DNA from: Chlorops oryzae
Taxonomy: Eukaryota > Arthropoda > Insecta > Diptera > Chloropidae
Length of the DNA: 64,000 nucleotides
NCBI GenBank assembly: GCA_020466095.1
Contig: CM035807.1
Location: 17,222,985 to 17,286,984 of the forward strand
Reading direction: 5' to 3'
In this document: positions 35,263-46,620 of the stretch, piece by piece
Layout of the letters: every line of letters begins with the position of its first letter
Position numbering within the stretch: the stretch's first letter is position 1
Program-made: the position numbers and the translations under genes
Notes under the pieces: generated by a model
The model's input: the letters and a program-made list of their open reading frames with translations, nothing else
Database searches by the model: none
Told to the model about the DNA's origin: nothing

Positions 35263-36687
35263 AAAACACAATCACACACACATTCGCGCACACTCATACA
35301 CGCACACGTGCATGGAGCTAGGTGTGGAAAGCCAATTTCTTCAATTTCAGAATAATAGAGCACCGCAAGAAAGGATAAAATCATTAGTTTCACTAATCGA
35401 AATGGAATTTGTGCGAATTATTTGAAATAATGACTGAGAACAGGACTGTATGCAGCAGTTCCCAGTGCTTTGGAATAGCAATTCTGTTCAATGAAAATTG
35501 CAAATCATCTTTTTCACGAAACCCTTATTGAATTACAGTCCGACGAAGAAGTAGAACAGAAAATTGAATAAGAAAGAACAACATTTTCATGCAAACAGGT
35601 TTCCATTGGTATTTCGAAGAGAATGCGAAAAAGTTCTTAAGAACCATTGAAGTGATTCCAACTGCCATTGGAGAAAAAGTAAACAGTTTCCTTTAAATTA
35701 ATTTTGAAAAAAAAAAATTCATTCTTTGTAAAGCTGTTCACGATGAACCTTCCTTTGGTCTAAGTGCTCCACCTTCTGGTGGGCGGCCCCTACAAACTAA
35801 CCTACCTAAACGTGTAAAGCTGTTTTTCTTTGTGATGAATTAGAGAGTACCTATTTTTCCTTAAGATTTCCTTCATGTAACGAAAAGTGTCCCTGTAAAT
35901 CATGCCATATTTTAAGTCGGCTATTCTTCTTGCTGTCCCGGGCTATCGTGAGGTCCGCAAAACGCAACAAAGATCCTCCATTTTATTTTGTAGGTTGTAG
36001 GTAAGTCCTACATTCTACAGGTTCTATTTTATTATGGGAATTCATTCCAACCCTCGAAGGAGTGAACTCTGAGAACTTCTTTGCGTTAACTGTCAAAATA
36101 CATGGAAGCTTTAGCGGCTGTTTAAAAAGTTCTCAAAGTTCACTAAGTTCGAGGTCTGAATGAATATCCATATTGTGTCCATCCTACGCTGTTTCGGACG
36201 CCCTCATCGTCGGGAACCTTGTATTTTAAGTGTGTAGTCCTTTTTAGCCAAGCTGTCCTCATTTGCTCTCAGAAGCTTATGTTAGCCATGATTCATTTTT
36301 GGTATTGGAATAGTTTTTGAACATTCAGCTTTAGTTAAGGTGACCTACCAGAACACCTACAAATAACCGGATTCGAGCATTTTTTCACTTTTCCCAAATG
36401 CATTGTAGAAATTCCCTAAAGGAAAAATAGCTTCAATAAGTTCCTAATAAACTTAGCTGTCAAGTTTGCTCTCGATTCTTCTAATCTCTCAAGTTAATTT
36501 AAGTAGAAATGATGGGTCTGTTCATTAAACTCTTAAGTTATGTAAAATATTAAATAACTACAGACATGGGTGTTCTAGAAGGGGAGGGGTATGCACTCTT
36601 CACGCCATTTAAAATGAATAAAACGTCTTTAGCAATCAAATACTTCTAAATAGAAAAAAATGTAATCCTTTGGTTGCTTAGTAATGA
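35263..36687. other. Spacer; no gene seen
   Basis: Ordinary AT-rich sequence. A loose pair, GAGTGAACTCTGAGAACTTC near 36060 and GTTCTCAAAGTTCACTAAG near 36130, forms a local dyad that may be a small decayed element. No coding region was recognised. Confidence 0.4.
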
Positions 36688-36935
36688 CCAGGACGCGGAA
36701 TTTTTTTGACTTTTATAAATTTAAAGCATACTTTATGGAGTAAATGTTTTGTTCAACTCAGAAAAAGTTAAAATTCAAATCGATTTTTAACTTCAATATG
36801 ATTTTTTTTTTTAAGTTAGAAAACCAGTTTGAAGTTCAACTTCACCAAACTCATTCGCAAAATGTTGATAAGAAAAATTTTTGCCCCATAAAGTATGCTT
36901 AAAAATTTTAAAATCCGACAAAATCCGCACCCTGG
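36688..36935. mobile_element. Palindromic MITE 1 of a TAATAA-flanked cluster
   Basis: A 248-bp element with inverted ends CCAGGACGCGGAATTTTTTTG and CAAAATCCGCACCCTGG, plus inner matches AAGCATACTTTATGG and CCATAAAGTATGCTT. The flanks are TAATGA on the left and TAATAA on the right. It is related to the element at 36969 by the inner words GCATACTTT and GCCCCATAAAGTA. Confidence 0.75.
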
Positions 36936-36941
36936 TAATAA

Positions 36942-36961
36942 CCAAGATTTATAAATCTTGG
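36942..36961. repeat. Perfect 20-bp palindrome between two MITEs
   Basis: CCAAGATTTATAAATCTTGG is its own reverse complement. It is preceded by TAATAA and followed by TAATAA (36963-36968), the same hexamer that flanks the neighbouring elements. Confidence 0.85.
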
Positions 36962-36968
36962 GTAATAA

Positions 36969-37211
36969 CTAGAGCGTGTATTTTTAAGCATTTATAAATT
37001 TGAAGCATACTTTGTGGGGGGGATATATTTTTTCTTATCACCATTTTGGAAATAAGTAGCGAATTTGAACTTCAAGGAGATTTCCTAGCTTTGAAAAAGT
37101 CTTAAATAGGCTAAAAATCGATTTGAATCTTAACTTTATGTAAATTGAACAAATTTTTTGCCCCATAAAGTACGCTTCAATTTTATAAATGCTTAAAAAT
37201 ACACGCTCTAG
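36969..37211. mobile_element. Palindromic MITE 2 of the TAATAA cluster
   Basis: A 243-bp element with ends CTAGAGCGTGTATTTTTAAG and CTTAAAAATACACGCTCTAG, perfect over 20 bp. Inner words GCATACTTTG and AAAGTACGC correspond less exactly. TAATAA lies directly on both sides (36963-36968 and 37212-37217), a convincing target duplication. Confidence 0.85.
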
Positions 37212-37217
37212 TAATAA

Positions 37218-37881
37218 CTAGGTTAATAACTAGGAAAACAGAAAATATTTAAATTCAGCACCCAAAAGTATGCAATTAAATATTCCGAATATTTCCGAAT
37301 GACGCAAATCTGTTCATTCTTGTAAGTTTGCTAAGCCCCATTTGCAGAGACATTAGCCTACATTCGTGTCCTGTGTACTTGTGTCTGAGGTAAAGTTATT
37401 TATTCAAACAAAGCCGATTTAAGTGTATCTCCTCTTCGACGTGATAATATTGATTATTTTAACTTGATTCCCAAACGCATTAATCTACTTAACACTGCTG
37501 TCATTACTCATTTAAAGCCATTACCAGTGCAGAAACTTTGGTGTTAGAAAGCATTAAAAATGAATGAGCCCAAAAGCGGAGGCTCAATAAAACTTTGAAA
37601 GGCGAACTTTTGTCGTCTTTGGCTGTAGTTAAATTGAAGTGTAGGTACTTCCAACGATGAAGAACAGACAACATTATTGAAACAATGGTGCCAACAATTA
37701 TTTTTCCTCAAACGCTCCCACACACACACCACACACACACTCACACAAAGACACACTCGCATTCAGCAATTGAACACATCCGCCTGGCATCATTAACCTG
37801 CTCAACACAACGAATCACCGCAAACACCAACCATTGCCATTGCCAACGCCATTTTTCTTGCTATCTTCATTGTCATCGTCG

Positions 37882-37933
<52 letters not shown>

Positions 37934-39101
37934 TTCCATTATCATCATTGGCACAGTTACAGTTTTTCGAAAGTACCCGCGCGATGTAGGTACCCAATGC
38001 AATTACTGAGCGAAGTAAGAAAACGGAAGACTGAACGGGTTTGATAGCAAGAAACTTGGGGGGGAGAAACGCACAAACGCGACGTTTTGACAATGGCACC
38101 GTTAATTACGTTAAAGGCGTTTTCTGCTTTAACTTTGCTTTGCATATGTTTGCATGTGTGTTTCACATACATACATACATACATACATATACTGTGATGC
38201 ATGTGTGACGTCACTCTTGAACACTCTTGAAACAAAAGAAAAGAAAAAATCAATTTTTTCCCCCGCAGCATCGCGAACGGTGTCCTGAATTATTTAGTGT
38301 TGCCATCACCATTAAAACGAAATCATGCCGCAATATGCCGCTGGATATACATAAACTCGCTTTGTGGCATTGATTGAATCACTTGCGGCATGTAGGCGAG
38401 GCGCCACCATGACGGAAGTGCAGGAAGCCTGGAGGGCCTTGTTGTGCTGCAATGCTTTCCGCGGGAGTTGATTACACACATATTATATAGAGAGAGAGCA
38501 TATAACAACAATAACAACAATAGCAAAAATGAAGAACAAAAACTCCATGACGAGGGCGAATTAATTGTTCATAGTGTGTTAACAAAAAAACGGCTGAGAA
38601 AACACACACGCGCAGTAATAAATAAGTAGACTAACAAAGGTAAAAAGACTTGATATACCCTTAACAGTGTTGCCGTTCTTAAGTAACAAATATACCGATA
38701 CTGCAGTGATTATTTAAATTAAAACAATTAAAGAAAAAAGCGCAAGAAAAGTTCATAATTCCATGCGAATAAATATTAAAAAAAAATATATATAAAAAAA
38801 AAATAAAAAAAAATAAAAAATAAAATAATTAAGAGAAAAAATCTACCAATTCAAAATACCACATTGAAGCGGCAACGTCGATTATCGACAATCGTCCATA
38901 CGTCATGTTAGCAGCCGTAAGTGACGTTTACACCTCACAGCAAGAGCAACAGCAGCAACAAAAACAACAACGACAACAACGTCAGAAACGTCAACGAGAA
39001 GAGCGAACGCGAGATCAACGATCGATCGGGTTGCTGAGAGCTCTAAAATTCGGGCATACGAAACGATTTTTTTGCCGTTGCACGTCGTTATCGACGTCGC
39101 C
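37218..39101. other. Spacer and probable 5' leader of the Patj-like gene
   Basis: No exon was recognised. The stretch holds CA repeats (37720-37745), a long TCG microsatellite (37871-37934), ACAT repeats (38165-38190) and an A-rich block (38780-38835). An overlapping upstream ORF at 38905-39111 is Gln/Arg-rich (QEQQQQQKQQRQQ) and passes out of frame through the likely Patj start, so if transcribed it would act as a uORF. Confidence 0.45.
37871..37934. repeat. TCG trinucleotide microsatellite
   Basis: A nearly pure run of TCGTCGTCG broken by two CATCG variants. It gives poly-Asp, poly-Thr or poly-Arg in different frames. None has coding support. Confidence 0.85.
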
Positions 39102-41884
39102 ATGGTTTTGAGCACCGAATGGTCGCAGGTTGAAGTTATCGATTTGGTTAACGATGGCAATGGTTTGGGTTTCATATTGGTTGGCGGTCGTAGCACTGGC
39201 GTCGTAATTAAAGCCCTTACGCCCGGCGGTGTCGCAGAACGTGATGGTCGCTTGCAGTGCGGCGATCATTTATTACAAATTGGCGATGTCAATTTACGTG
39301 GCTTCAGTTCCGAGCAAGTAGCAACGGTTCTTCGTCAGACTGGAGCTCAGGTTCGATTGATTGTGGCAAGGCCGGTGGAACCGTCATCCACCGATTATCA
39401 AACGTCATTGGCAAGTCATGCGCCAATTATTCCAACTAAGCTCCTCTCCGATCAGGAAGAACTGTCGCGTCATCTATTTCAGAATCCGAGCTTTGCGACA
39501 AGTGCTACCACTACTACTACAACTGTTACAGCTGCAGCTGCTGCTTCTGCCGCTGCCGCTGCCTGCTGCGCTGCGCTGCTCTGGCTGCAAGTAGCGTGAA
39601 TGTTAGCGTTAGCGGTACGACCGCTGTTATAATAAATGCCAGCGGTTGTTTCCTGCCAACGCCGGATACTGAGCTAGCTGATTTGCCACTGCCACCGTTA
39701 CCAATTGACTTGCCAGCGAGTCTAGCAAATACAAATACAATGGCGGCGACGGCTGCAACGCGCATATGTCCCAAAGATTTGGATATTATACCGTTTTCAA
39801 TCATCTCACCGCCACCGACAACGACACGTTCGGCCACAACATCACCAGGCGCAATACAGCAGCAGCAGCAGCAGCAGAGAACGAGCACGGCTGCAAGGAG
39901 AATTTCATCGATGACGTCTGCTGCGAGCATGACTAAGCATACTAATAATTTTATGGACCACATTGAAACTGTGATAGCTACTGCACCAACTGATGTTGCG
40001 TGCAGTGGCGCCTTGAATCTACCATTACCACCAGCACCAGCATTGGCACCAGCACCACCACCGCCATCGCCATCGCCATCGGCACTGCCTCGAACAACGG
40101 CAACAACGCCTGAAATTGAGACCTGTTCGACTGCATCGTCCGGCGAGTACATCGATTCGCCCGAGACTGAAACCTACGAGGTGCAGTTGCGCAAAAACGT
40201 CTACGGCCTGGGCATAACCGTTGCAGGCTATGTCTGTGAAGAGGAGGATCTATCGGGTATATTCGTGAAGAGTATTATCGAAGGCAGTGCGGCCGAGACG
40301 AGCGGCCAGATACAGATAAATGATCGTATTGTCGCTGTCGATGGCAAGACATTCGCGGGTGTTACGAACCATCAGGCGGTCGAGCTACTTCGCAATACGG
40401 ACATCGAGGTCCATTTGACACTCGAACGTTTTCTACGCGGACGTAAATACGAGCACCTTCAGGTTGCCTTGACCGAACTGAAGGCCGATTCACAATCGCA
40501 AACATCGCTGCCGCCTTCACCATCGATCGCAACATTATCATGGGTACCACCAAAGTCCGATGCCGATTCGATAGTCACCGATGGCGGTGCTGTAATTATG
40601 GAATATGGTGATCTACCATCGCGCGATACCGTCGAGTCGAATATGTCACAAATGCTCGATCGTAGCGATCACAGTGGCACGGGCAATGGAATGAAATGGC
40701 AAAAGACCCCAACCACACCGGATGCAGGAAAGCATTTGGCCAATGGTAGTGCTGTACACATTAATGGCAATGGCATCGATAGCAGTGGTCTTGATAATGA
40801 TGATGATGATGATGATGATAATAAATGTTGCTGCCACTCATTTACCACCACCATTGAAGAGACAACAAAATTGCGATGGCTCGAAAACACCAACAATGGA
40901 AAATATTGCCTCTTTAGTTAAAAGCCCGTCTGGTGTGTGTGGTGTGGTGGTGGTATTGGTGCTGGCGCTGGCGCTGGTTCTGGTGCTGGTGTAACATTGG
41001 CAGTACCACAATCAAGTATAGCCGACGCGGATTCACTGAAAGTGGCCTGGAAAAGTGAGTTTCCCGAAAGTGAAATTATTGTAGCCGAAATAAATAAACT
41101 TTCAGGTCTAGGGATCAGCCTTGAAGGCACGGTCGATGTAGAGGGTGGCATTGAAAAACGACCACATCACTATATACGTTCGATACTCGAAGATGGACCC
41201 GTCGGGCGGCAAGGCATACTCAAACCAGGCGATGAGCTGCTACAAGTTAACGAATTCAAATTACAAGGTCTCAAGCACATCGAAGTTGTTAAAATTCTAA
41301 AAGAACTGCCCGCACAAGTTAAATTGGTGTGTGTGCGTGGACCGACGGCACCATCGGTTATAAATACGTCACAAAATCCGGAGGCGTTCGAAACGCGTAG
41401 CATACTACCGGGCGGACATCAAGGTCTGCAGAGTCTAATGACAAAAGCGCAATCGGAGAGCTCGCTCTATACGTCAAGCACTGCCACGCTCACGGATCAA
41501 CAGCGCTCGAAGTCCTTGGAGAATGTCTCCGGACTGGCGTTATGGAGCAGCGATGTTACAACAATTGAAATTTCAAAGACCGAACACGGATTCGGTTTCT
41601 CGATATTAGACTATCAAGATCCAATCGATCCGGAGGGTAGTGTTATTGTGATACGCGGTCTTATACGCGGCGGCGCCGCCGAAGCGACCAATGATATATT
41701 CCCCGGTGATCGTTTAGTTAGCGTCGGTGAACATTCACTTCAAGGACTGAGTCTTGATGAAGCTGTGACCATATTAAAAGGCATGCCACAGGGTGTCACG
41801 AAATTGGGAATTTGTCGTCCATTGTCGACGTCGGACAGTAATATAGCATCACCTGTGGGCGAAAATGACTCTCCAAGCACATAG
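39102..41884 (+). CDS. Patj: Patj-like scaffold with four PDZ domains, frame-broken
   Basis: Patj binds Crumbs and Stardust at the apical membrane of epithelia. The four PDZ domains appear in Patj order. PDZ1 (about 39117-39390) has GLGFILVGG and RDGRLQCGDHLLQIGDVNL. PDZ2 (about 40165-40440) has GLGITVAGYVCEEEDLSGIF. PDZ3 (about 41045-41340) has GLGISLEGTVDVEGG and PHHYIRSIL. PDZ4 (about 41545-41825) has GFGFSILDYQDPIDP. Linkers are Pro-, Ala- and Asp-rich. The first good start (CGTCGCCATGG, 39102) lies only about five codons before PDZ1, and no N-terminal L27 domain, which Drosophila Patj has, was found upstream. No intron is needed. Frame breaks fall in simple repeats: the Ala (GCN) run near 39530-39590, the GAT run near 40797-40820 and the GGT run near 40940-40970; a TAA at 40919 is bypassed if the last two pair. 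An ortholog with an unseen first exon, or a paralog, are both possible. Confidence 0.82.
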
Positions 41885-42005
41885 CTTTTGATGGATCTTT
41901 ATTGTAAGTAAAAGTTTCAAATGTTTTAAAATTCTCCTTTTTGGTCCTGTCATTGATTATAATAATTATTTTATGAAGTCAGTTCTCAGCTAATATACAT
42001 AGTTA

Positions 42006-42945
42006 TGACTCCGAAAATTTTTATGTATAATTTTAGGCTGAGAAACATGACTGTATAGGCTAAGAAACATTACTCCGAAATACGACGCTTAGAAAAATGA
42101 GTCGAAATTTTATATAAGGCTCAGAAAATCGACTCCGAAATAAGTCCGTAATATATTAGAGAGATGACTCTCAGAAATATGACTCCGAAACGAGACCGAA
42201 ACTTTTACCTAATATTAAGCTCAGAGACTTGACTCCGAAGGAGGTCCGAAATTTGTGAGAAATAAGACGCTCAGAAATATGACTGCTAGATGAGTTCGAA
42301 ATTTTTACTGAATATTAGGCTCAGAAACTCGACTCCGAAATACAAACATAAGTCCGAAATGTTGCAGAAATATGACGCTCAGAAATCATGCTCCGAAATG
42401 AGTTCAAAACTCATAGGCTCATAAGCTTGACTCCGAAATAAGTCCGAAATATGTGGGAAATATGATCCTCAGAAAAATGACTCCGAAATGAGTTCAAAAT
42501 TTAAAAAAGTTTTTAAGGTTCGAAAGAAATAATCACTCCGAAGTGTGTGAGAAATATGACGCTCGGAAATATATGACACCGAAATGAGTCTCGAATATTA
42601 ACCGAATGTTAGGCTCTGGAACTTGACTCCGAAAAAATTCCGAATATGAGAGAAATTTGATTCTCAGGCAAATGACTCCAAAATGATTTCAAAATTTAAA
42701 CAAAAGATAAGGCTCGAAAGCATTACTCCGAAATCTGTGAGAAATATGACGCTCGGAAATATATGACTCCGAAATGAGTCTCGAATTTTAACCGAATATT
42801 AGGCTCTGGAACATCACTCCGAAATAAGTCCGAAATAAAGCAGAAATCTGACGTCCAGAAATATGATTCCGAAATAAACACGAAATTGATAGAAAATATT
42901 TTGCTCACAGAAATGAGTCCGAAATGAGCTTAAAAATATGTCAGC
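42006..42945. repeat. Minisatellite of CTCCGAAAT units, period about 100 bp
   Basis: About nine degenerate units, each opening with GGCTC(A/T)GAAAC and containing GACTCCGAAAT, AAGTCCGAAAT and CGCTCAGAAATATGAC. Unit starts lie near 42117, 42219, 42319, 42413, 42518, 42609, 42711 and 42801. Within a unit the same half-motif recurs about every 25-50 bp. From 42518 alternate units match better than neighbours, so the array has a dimeric order of about 192 bp. It begins roughly 120 bp after the Patj-like stop. Confidence 0.85.
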
Positions 42946-42967
42946 TTCTTATGAACATATTTGTACG

Positions 42968-42998
42968 CGCGCGCGTGTGTGTGTGTGTGTGTGTGTGG
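42968..42998. repeat. CG/GT dinucleotide microsatellite
   Basis: GCGCGCG followed by an uninterrupted GTGTGTG run, directly after the CTCCGAAAT minisatellite. Confidence 0.8.
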
Positions 42999-44509
42999 CG
43001 AGTATTAATTGTTGGATGGTATTCAATCTCGCATCAAATCGACTGCAGAACAGACTCAATGTGCGAATGAAATCAATTTCCTCCGTCTAAATGAAACATG
43101 AAAGAAAATCTGAGATTTATATCCACTCTCAGTGCAAATGTGGCCTATTCTGCTCCATTTAAGGCACTCGCATTTAACCTGTGCAAGACTGAATGAGTGT
43201 GTGTATGTGTGTTTTTGGGTGTGTACTCCGCTGAACGCTGGCCCATGTCGTTTCCAAACTTTAACACTTTTATTTACTACCTGTGCGCGCTGCTTCTTTG
43301 CTACAAGTTGAAAGCATGGATTAAGCAGTGGCGTCCTCGGCTCTGCTGTGCAGTGTGCTTTGAGGAATTCCTTTGGGCGTAGCAAAACTCTGACATGTCA
43401 TTGACAAATGTTGCAAATCAATACAATACGCTTGACTTCGGATTACTGCTCCTGGGACCGCCCATGTTGCAATCAATGTAGACGGTAGCAGTCAGCGCTT
43501 GCATGCACGGAATATTCGAAGTTCCTCCCACCCCGTGCGATGCTCTACGGAATATCCAGTTGGAATAAGCAATATACATATGTAGCTTTCTCTACGATTC
43601 GTCAGGATGTTTGCCGTCTCTTTTATTTCACTCACAAAAAGCTCCTTGCAACGTGCTCACCTACGCGAAAACGTACGTTTGTGCACACACATTGTATATA
43701 CTACCACACATATACATAGGTACACATGTGTATGCATACGTATGTACATATGTGTGTGCGAAGATTCATATCCGTATCCGTATTCGTTCCGTTCATCTCA
43801 CAAAAGGATATATCGCATTCGAGTTCTGTTTTATATTAAATTTTTTATTGCTTTAAGATTGGAACAGACGTTTCCCGAGACTCATTTTTTTCTCATAAAG
43901 GATTGCTTTATTTTAATGTTAACGGATTTAGGATGTGTGCTCTGCGGGCTTCTTCTTTTTTTTACTGTATGAGCGAATGGAATTCGTCGAGATAAAAGGA
44001 AAAGGTTCTTTGAATAAGAGCAAAAAAAAAAAAGGAAATAAATTTTATGTGTTAGATAGCAATAAAAAATTTATTGGTTTCTGAGCTGCCTCTTAAATGT
44101 GAGAAGAAACACATCAGCACAATACCCTCGACAAAAGAAGCCACAATCTTGGCTCGATGATGGCCCAATTCCCAATTATAAATTTAGGCACAAATACGCA
44201 ATTTAGTCAAGGAAATATTTCTCAATTTGGCTAAACTTTTTGAGTGATTTTGAAGTCGTAGAAGGTTTTTATGGATCCGATCGAAAAGTGCCTTTCAAAT
44301 TTAATTTCCATTTATATTTTATTCGCAAATTCTCTAAGCTACCAGGTGCCCGACCAGTAGCCGTGCTTGATAAGGGGAAAATTTGTTATGAGACGAAAGA
44401 AAAATAGGTACATTTTTTTTACATCTGAGTATGACTGCCAAGTCAAAAATATGGCGATAATTATTTTTCCGTCCCACTTTGCTCCTTTTGGGCAAAAAAG
44501 TTGAGCAAT
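42999..44509. other. Spacer; no gene seen
   Basis: AT-rich sequence with GTGTAT and ACATAC tracts around 43190-43210 and 43680-43760. Short ORFs are made of these repeats or have no domain. Nothing with clear repeat ends was found. Confidence 0.45.
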
Positions 44510-45069
44510 ACTGCTCTAAGCTTTAACAATCGATTGAAATTACAGTGAAATCTCTCTTAAGCGGACACCTACGTGACCGAAATATACATATGTCCGCTTA
44601 AAAGAGGTGTCCGCTTAAGAGGAAACTATTTGAGACGCAGTAACACTAGATCATTCCCAAAAAGTGCCCTTTTAAGACGGGTATCCGCTTAAGAGGAGTG
44701 TCCGCAATGAAGGAGAACACTGTAATCCATTTCATTCGAAATCAAGAGACTTGGAAATTGTCATGAAAATGTCATTTCAACTGTCAGGGACAAACAACTT
44801 TCAATTAAAATCAATCCACATACGAATTCTTTGAACAACCTTTCGAATACCTGAAAGGCGAGTCGAATCGAAATGTCGGAGAATCGAGTCCAATTGCCAT
44901 CGACAGCAAAGGAAAATACGCTTATAATTTTGCTTCTGCAATTACAATTCAAAATTGCTGACATTTGATAAAATATTCAGGTATCGATTTTGAGTCGAAA
45001 CATTCGAGCCGCAAACAAAAAGAAAACAAAGGTTTTCGCAGTAAAAAATAACAATTCTTCAATAAAACA
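44510..45069 (+). repeat. Inverted pair of a 0.4-kb repeat, left copy
   Basis: Apart from the 180-bp MITE inserted at 44543-44722, this copy is the near-exact reverse complement of about 50275-50660. Best-matching words are GACTTGGAAATTGTCATG, CGAGTCGAATCGAAATGTCG and CAGGTATCGATTTTGAGTCG. The match fades outside AACAATCGATTG on one side and TTCTTCAATAAAA on the other. No ORF of interest is present. Confidence 0.85.
44543..44722. mobile_element. Pogo-like MITE with CAGTG ends, TA duplication
   Basis: A 180-bp element beginning CAGTGAAATCTCTCTTAAGC and ending GAGAACACTG, with TA on both sides. GTCCGCTTAA(G/A)AGG repeats four times in the interior. The mirror repeat near 50630 has the uninterrupted target GAAATTAATTG, proving insertion at TA. 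CAGTG with TA duplication is usual for pogo/Tigger-type elements. Confidence 0.85.
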
Positions 45070-46289
45070 TTTCTAACAAATCGAACCATTTTTTTTTTAC
45101 CCATTCGAAACCCATATCTTCACATGCTTCTAAATATATGTATATCCGTACATGCATATGTGTATAAATTTTTGATTTTGTTCGAAGAACATGCTTTGGA
45201 TTTATTTATCCCGTTGACCATATTATATTATGTATGTATGAATGTCTGCCATCGAAGGTCTGCTTTAATCCTCTCTAGCCACATGTGCCCAGGTAAAACG
45301 ATATGTTCCGAAGCTCAAGAGCGAAGGGAGGAAATTGAACAAATCAAAAAGAATCACTTGCGGTCTTAAACGTTTCCGATTGGATTTATGTTCAAGTCTG
45401 AGCGATCATAGAGCTTCAAAAGGAGCTAATTTAATAGCTTGGATTTTTTATTTCATTTTCATTTTGGTCGAAATTGAATTTTCAAAACTTTAAAATTCTT
45501 AGAAATTGAAGCAATTAAATAGCAAGGAAAAGCAATCTTGACTAGCAAACACTGATGGATTTGATTATTTTGAGCTAGTATGAGGAAAGTTTTGAGTCAC
45601 AAATATCATTAATTATTTAGTATTTTCGAATATCATTCATACAGTTAGCCAAAAGAGTTTAAACCACAAACAACAACATGTCGGATTCTTCGAAGCCAAC
45701 AAAAAAACCTTTGATTGCTGTAGTACCTAACCTAATTAAATTTTAAACAAAAACTTTAAGAATGAGAAAGTTTCAAAATATTTCAAAATTTTTTTTGTTA
45801 AACTGTCCTCTTTCATTGAAAATGTTTGCAGTGAAATGGTTTTTCTTCAATCGAGATGAAGGATATTCCTTAAGTCTTAATGAAATAATTGAACACGTCA
45901 AAGTTAAGTTCCTTATTTAAAGGTACTCATAAAATACTAAATAATTTATTTAATTAATTTGAAACAAACGATTTTCCAATCGATTAGGTAAGTTGTGCCT
46001 GCTTACCAATTATCCAAAAAAATTCAACTCATCCCAACATATCGGACCACTTTCAATCGACTGCTCTTTTGATTGTAATAGGTTGCATACATTTACATGG
46101 GTTGAGTAATTTCAGGAATTTTTGCGCTAGTGGAAGCCAGGAAACAAGAGATATTTCAGTGCCCAGATTATATTAAGACCCCTTTGTGTATTTTAAGGGG
46201 GGACCTTCTTTAAAGGGTCACATTAACAATCAGTCTGACTGAGACGTACGAAGAAGAGAGAAAAACGCTTCCAAAGATCGATTTTAGAT
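45070..46289. other. Spacer; no gene seen
   Basis: AT-rich DNA inside the 5.2-kb space between the two inverted 0.4-kb repeats. The short frames were inspected and none has a recognisable domain. Confidence 0.4.
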
Positions 46290-46620
46290 ATATTCGAAAG
46301 TAATCGATTATTTCAATAATGGGTAATATTAATAATCGATAAGTTCGATAAATCTAAAAATTGATAATTTAGATCATTTTAATAATCGATGAAATCGATA
46401 ATTTCAATAATCGATCATGTAGATATCGATAATTTCAATAACGGATAATTTCAATAATCGAAAATTGAGTAACTGATAATTTAAATAATCGATAGTTGCA
46501 ATAATCGATTATTTCGAAATTTCATGATAGATAATTACGATAGATAATTCCAATAATCGATAACTTAGATAATCGATAATCTCGATAATTTCATTAATCG
46601 AAAGCGGATATGGTCGATAT
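46290..46620. repeat. ATCGAT-rich minisatellite
   Basis: A degenerate repeat of about 15-20 bp built on AATAATCGATAATTTC. It contains at least ten ATCGAT and many CGATAA words within about 330 bp. Spacing is irregular and no unit is exact, so it is old or under weak homogenisation. Confidence 0.8.

Noticed and set aside
40919..40921. Stop-codon readthrough between PDZ2 and PDZ3
   Set aside because: The context is TAA followed by A, not a typical leaky TGA-C. The alternative frame reads as better protein between two microsatellites, so paired indels are simpler.
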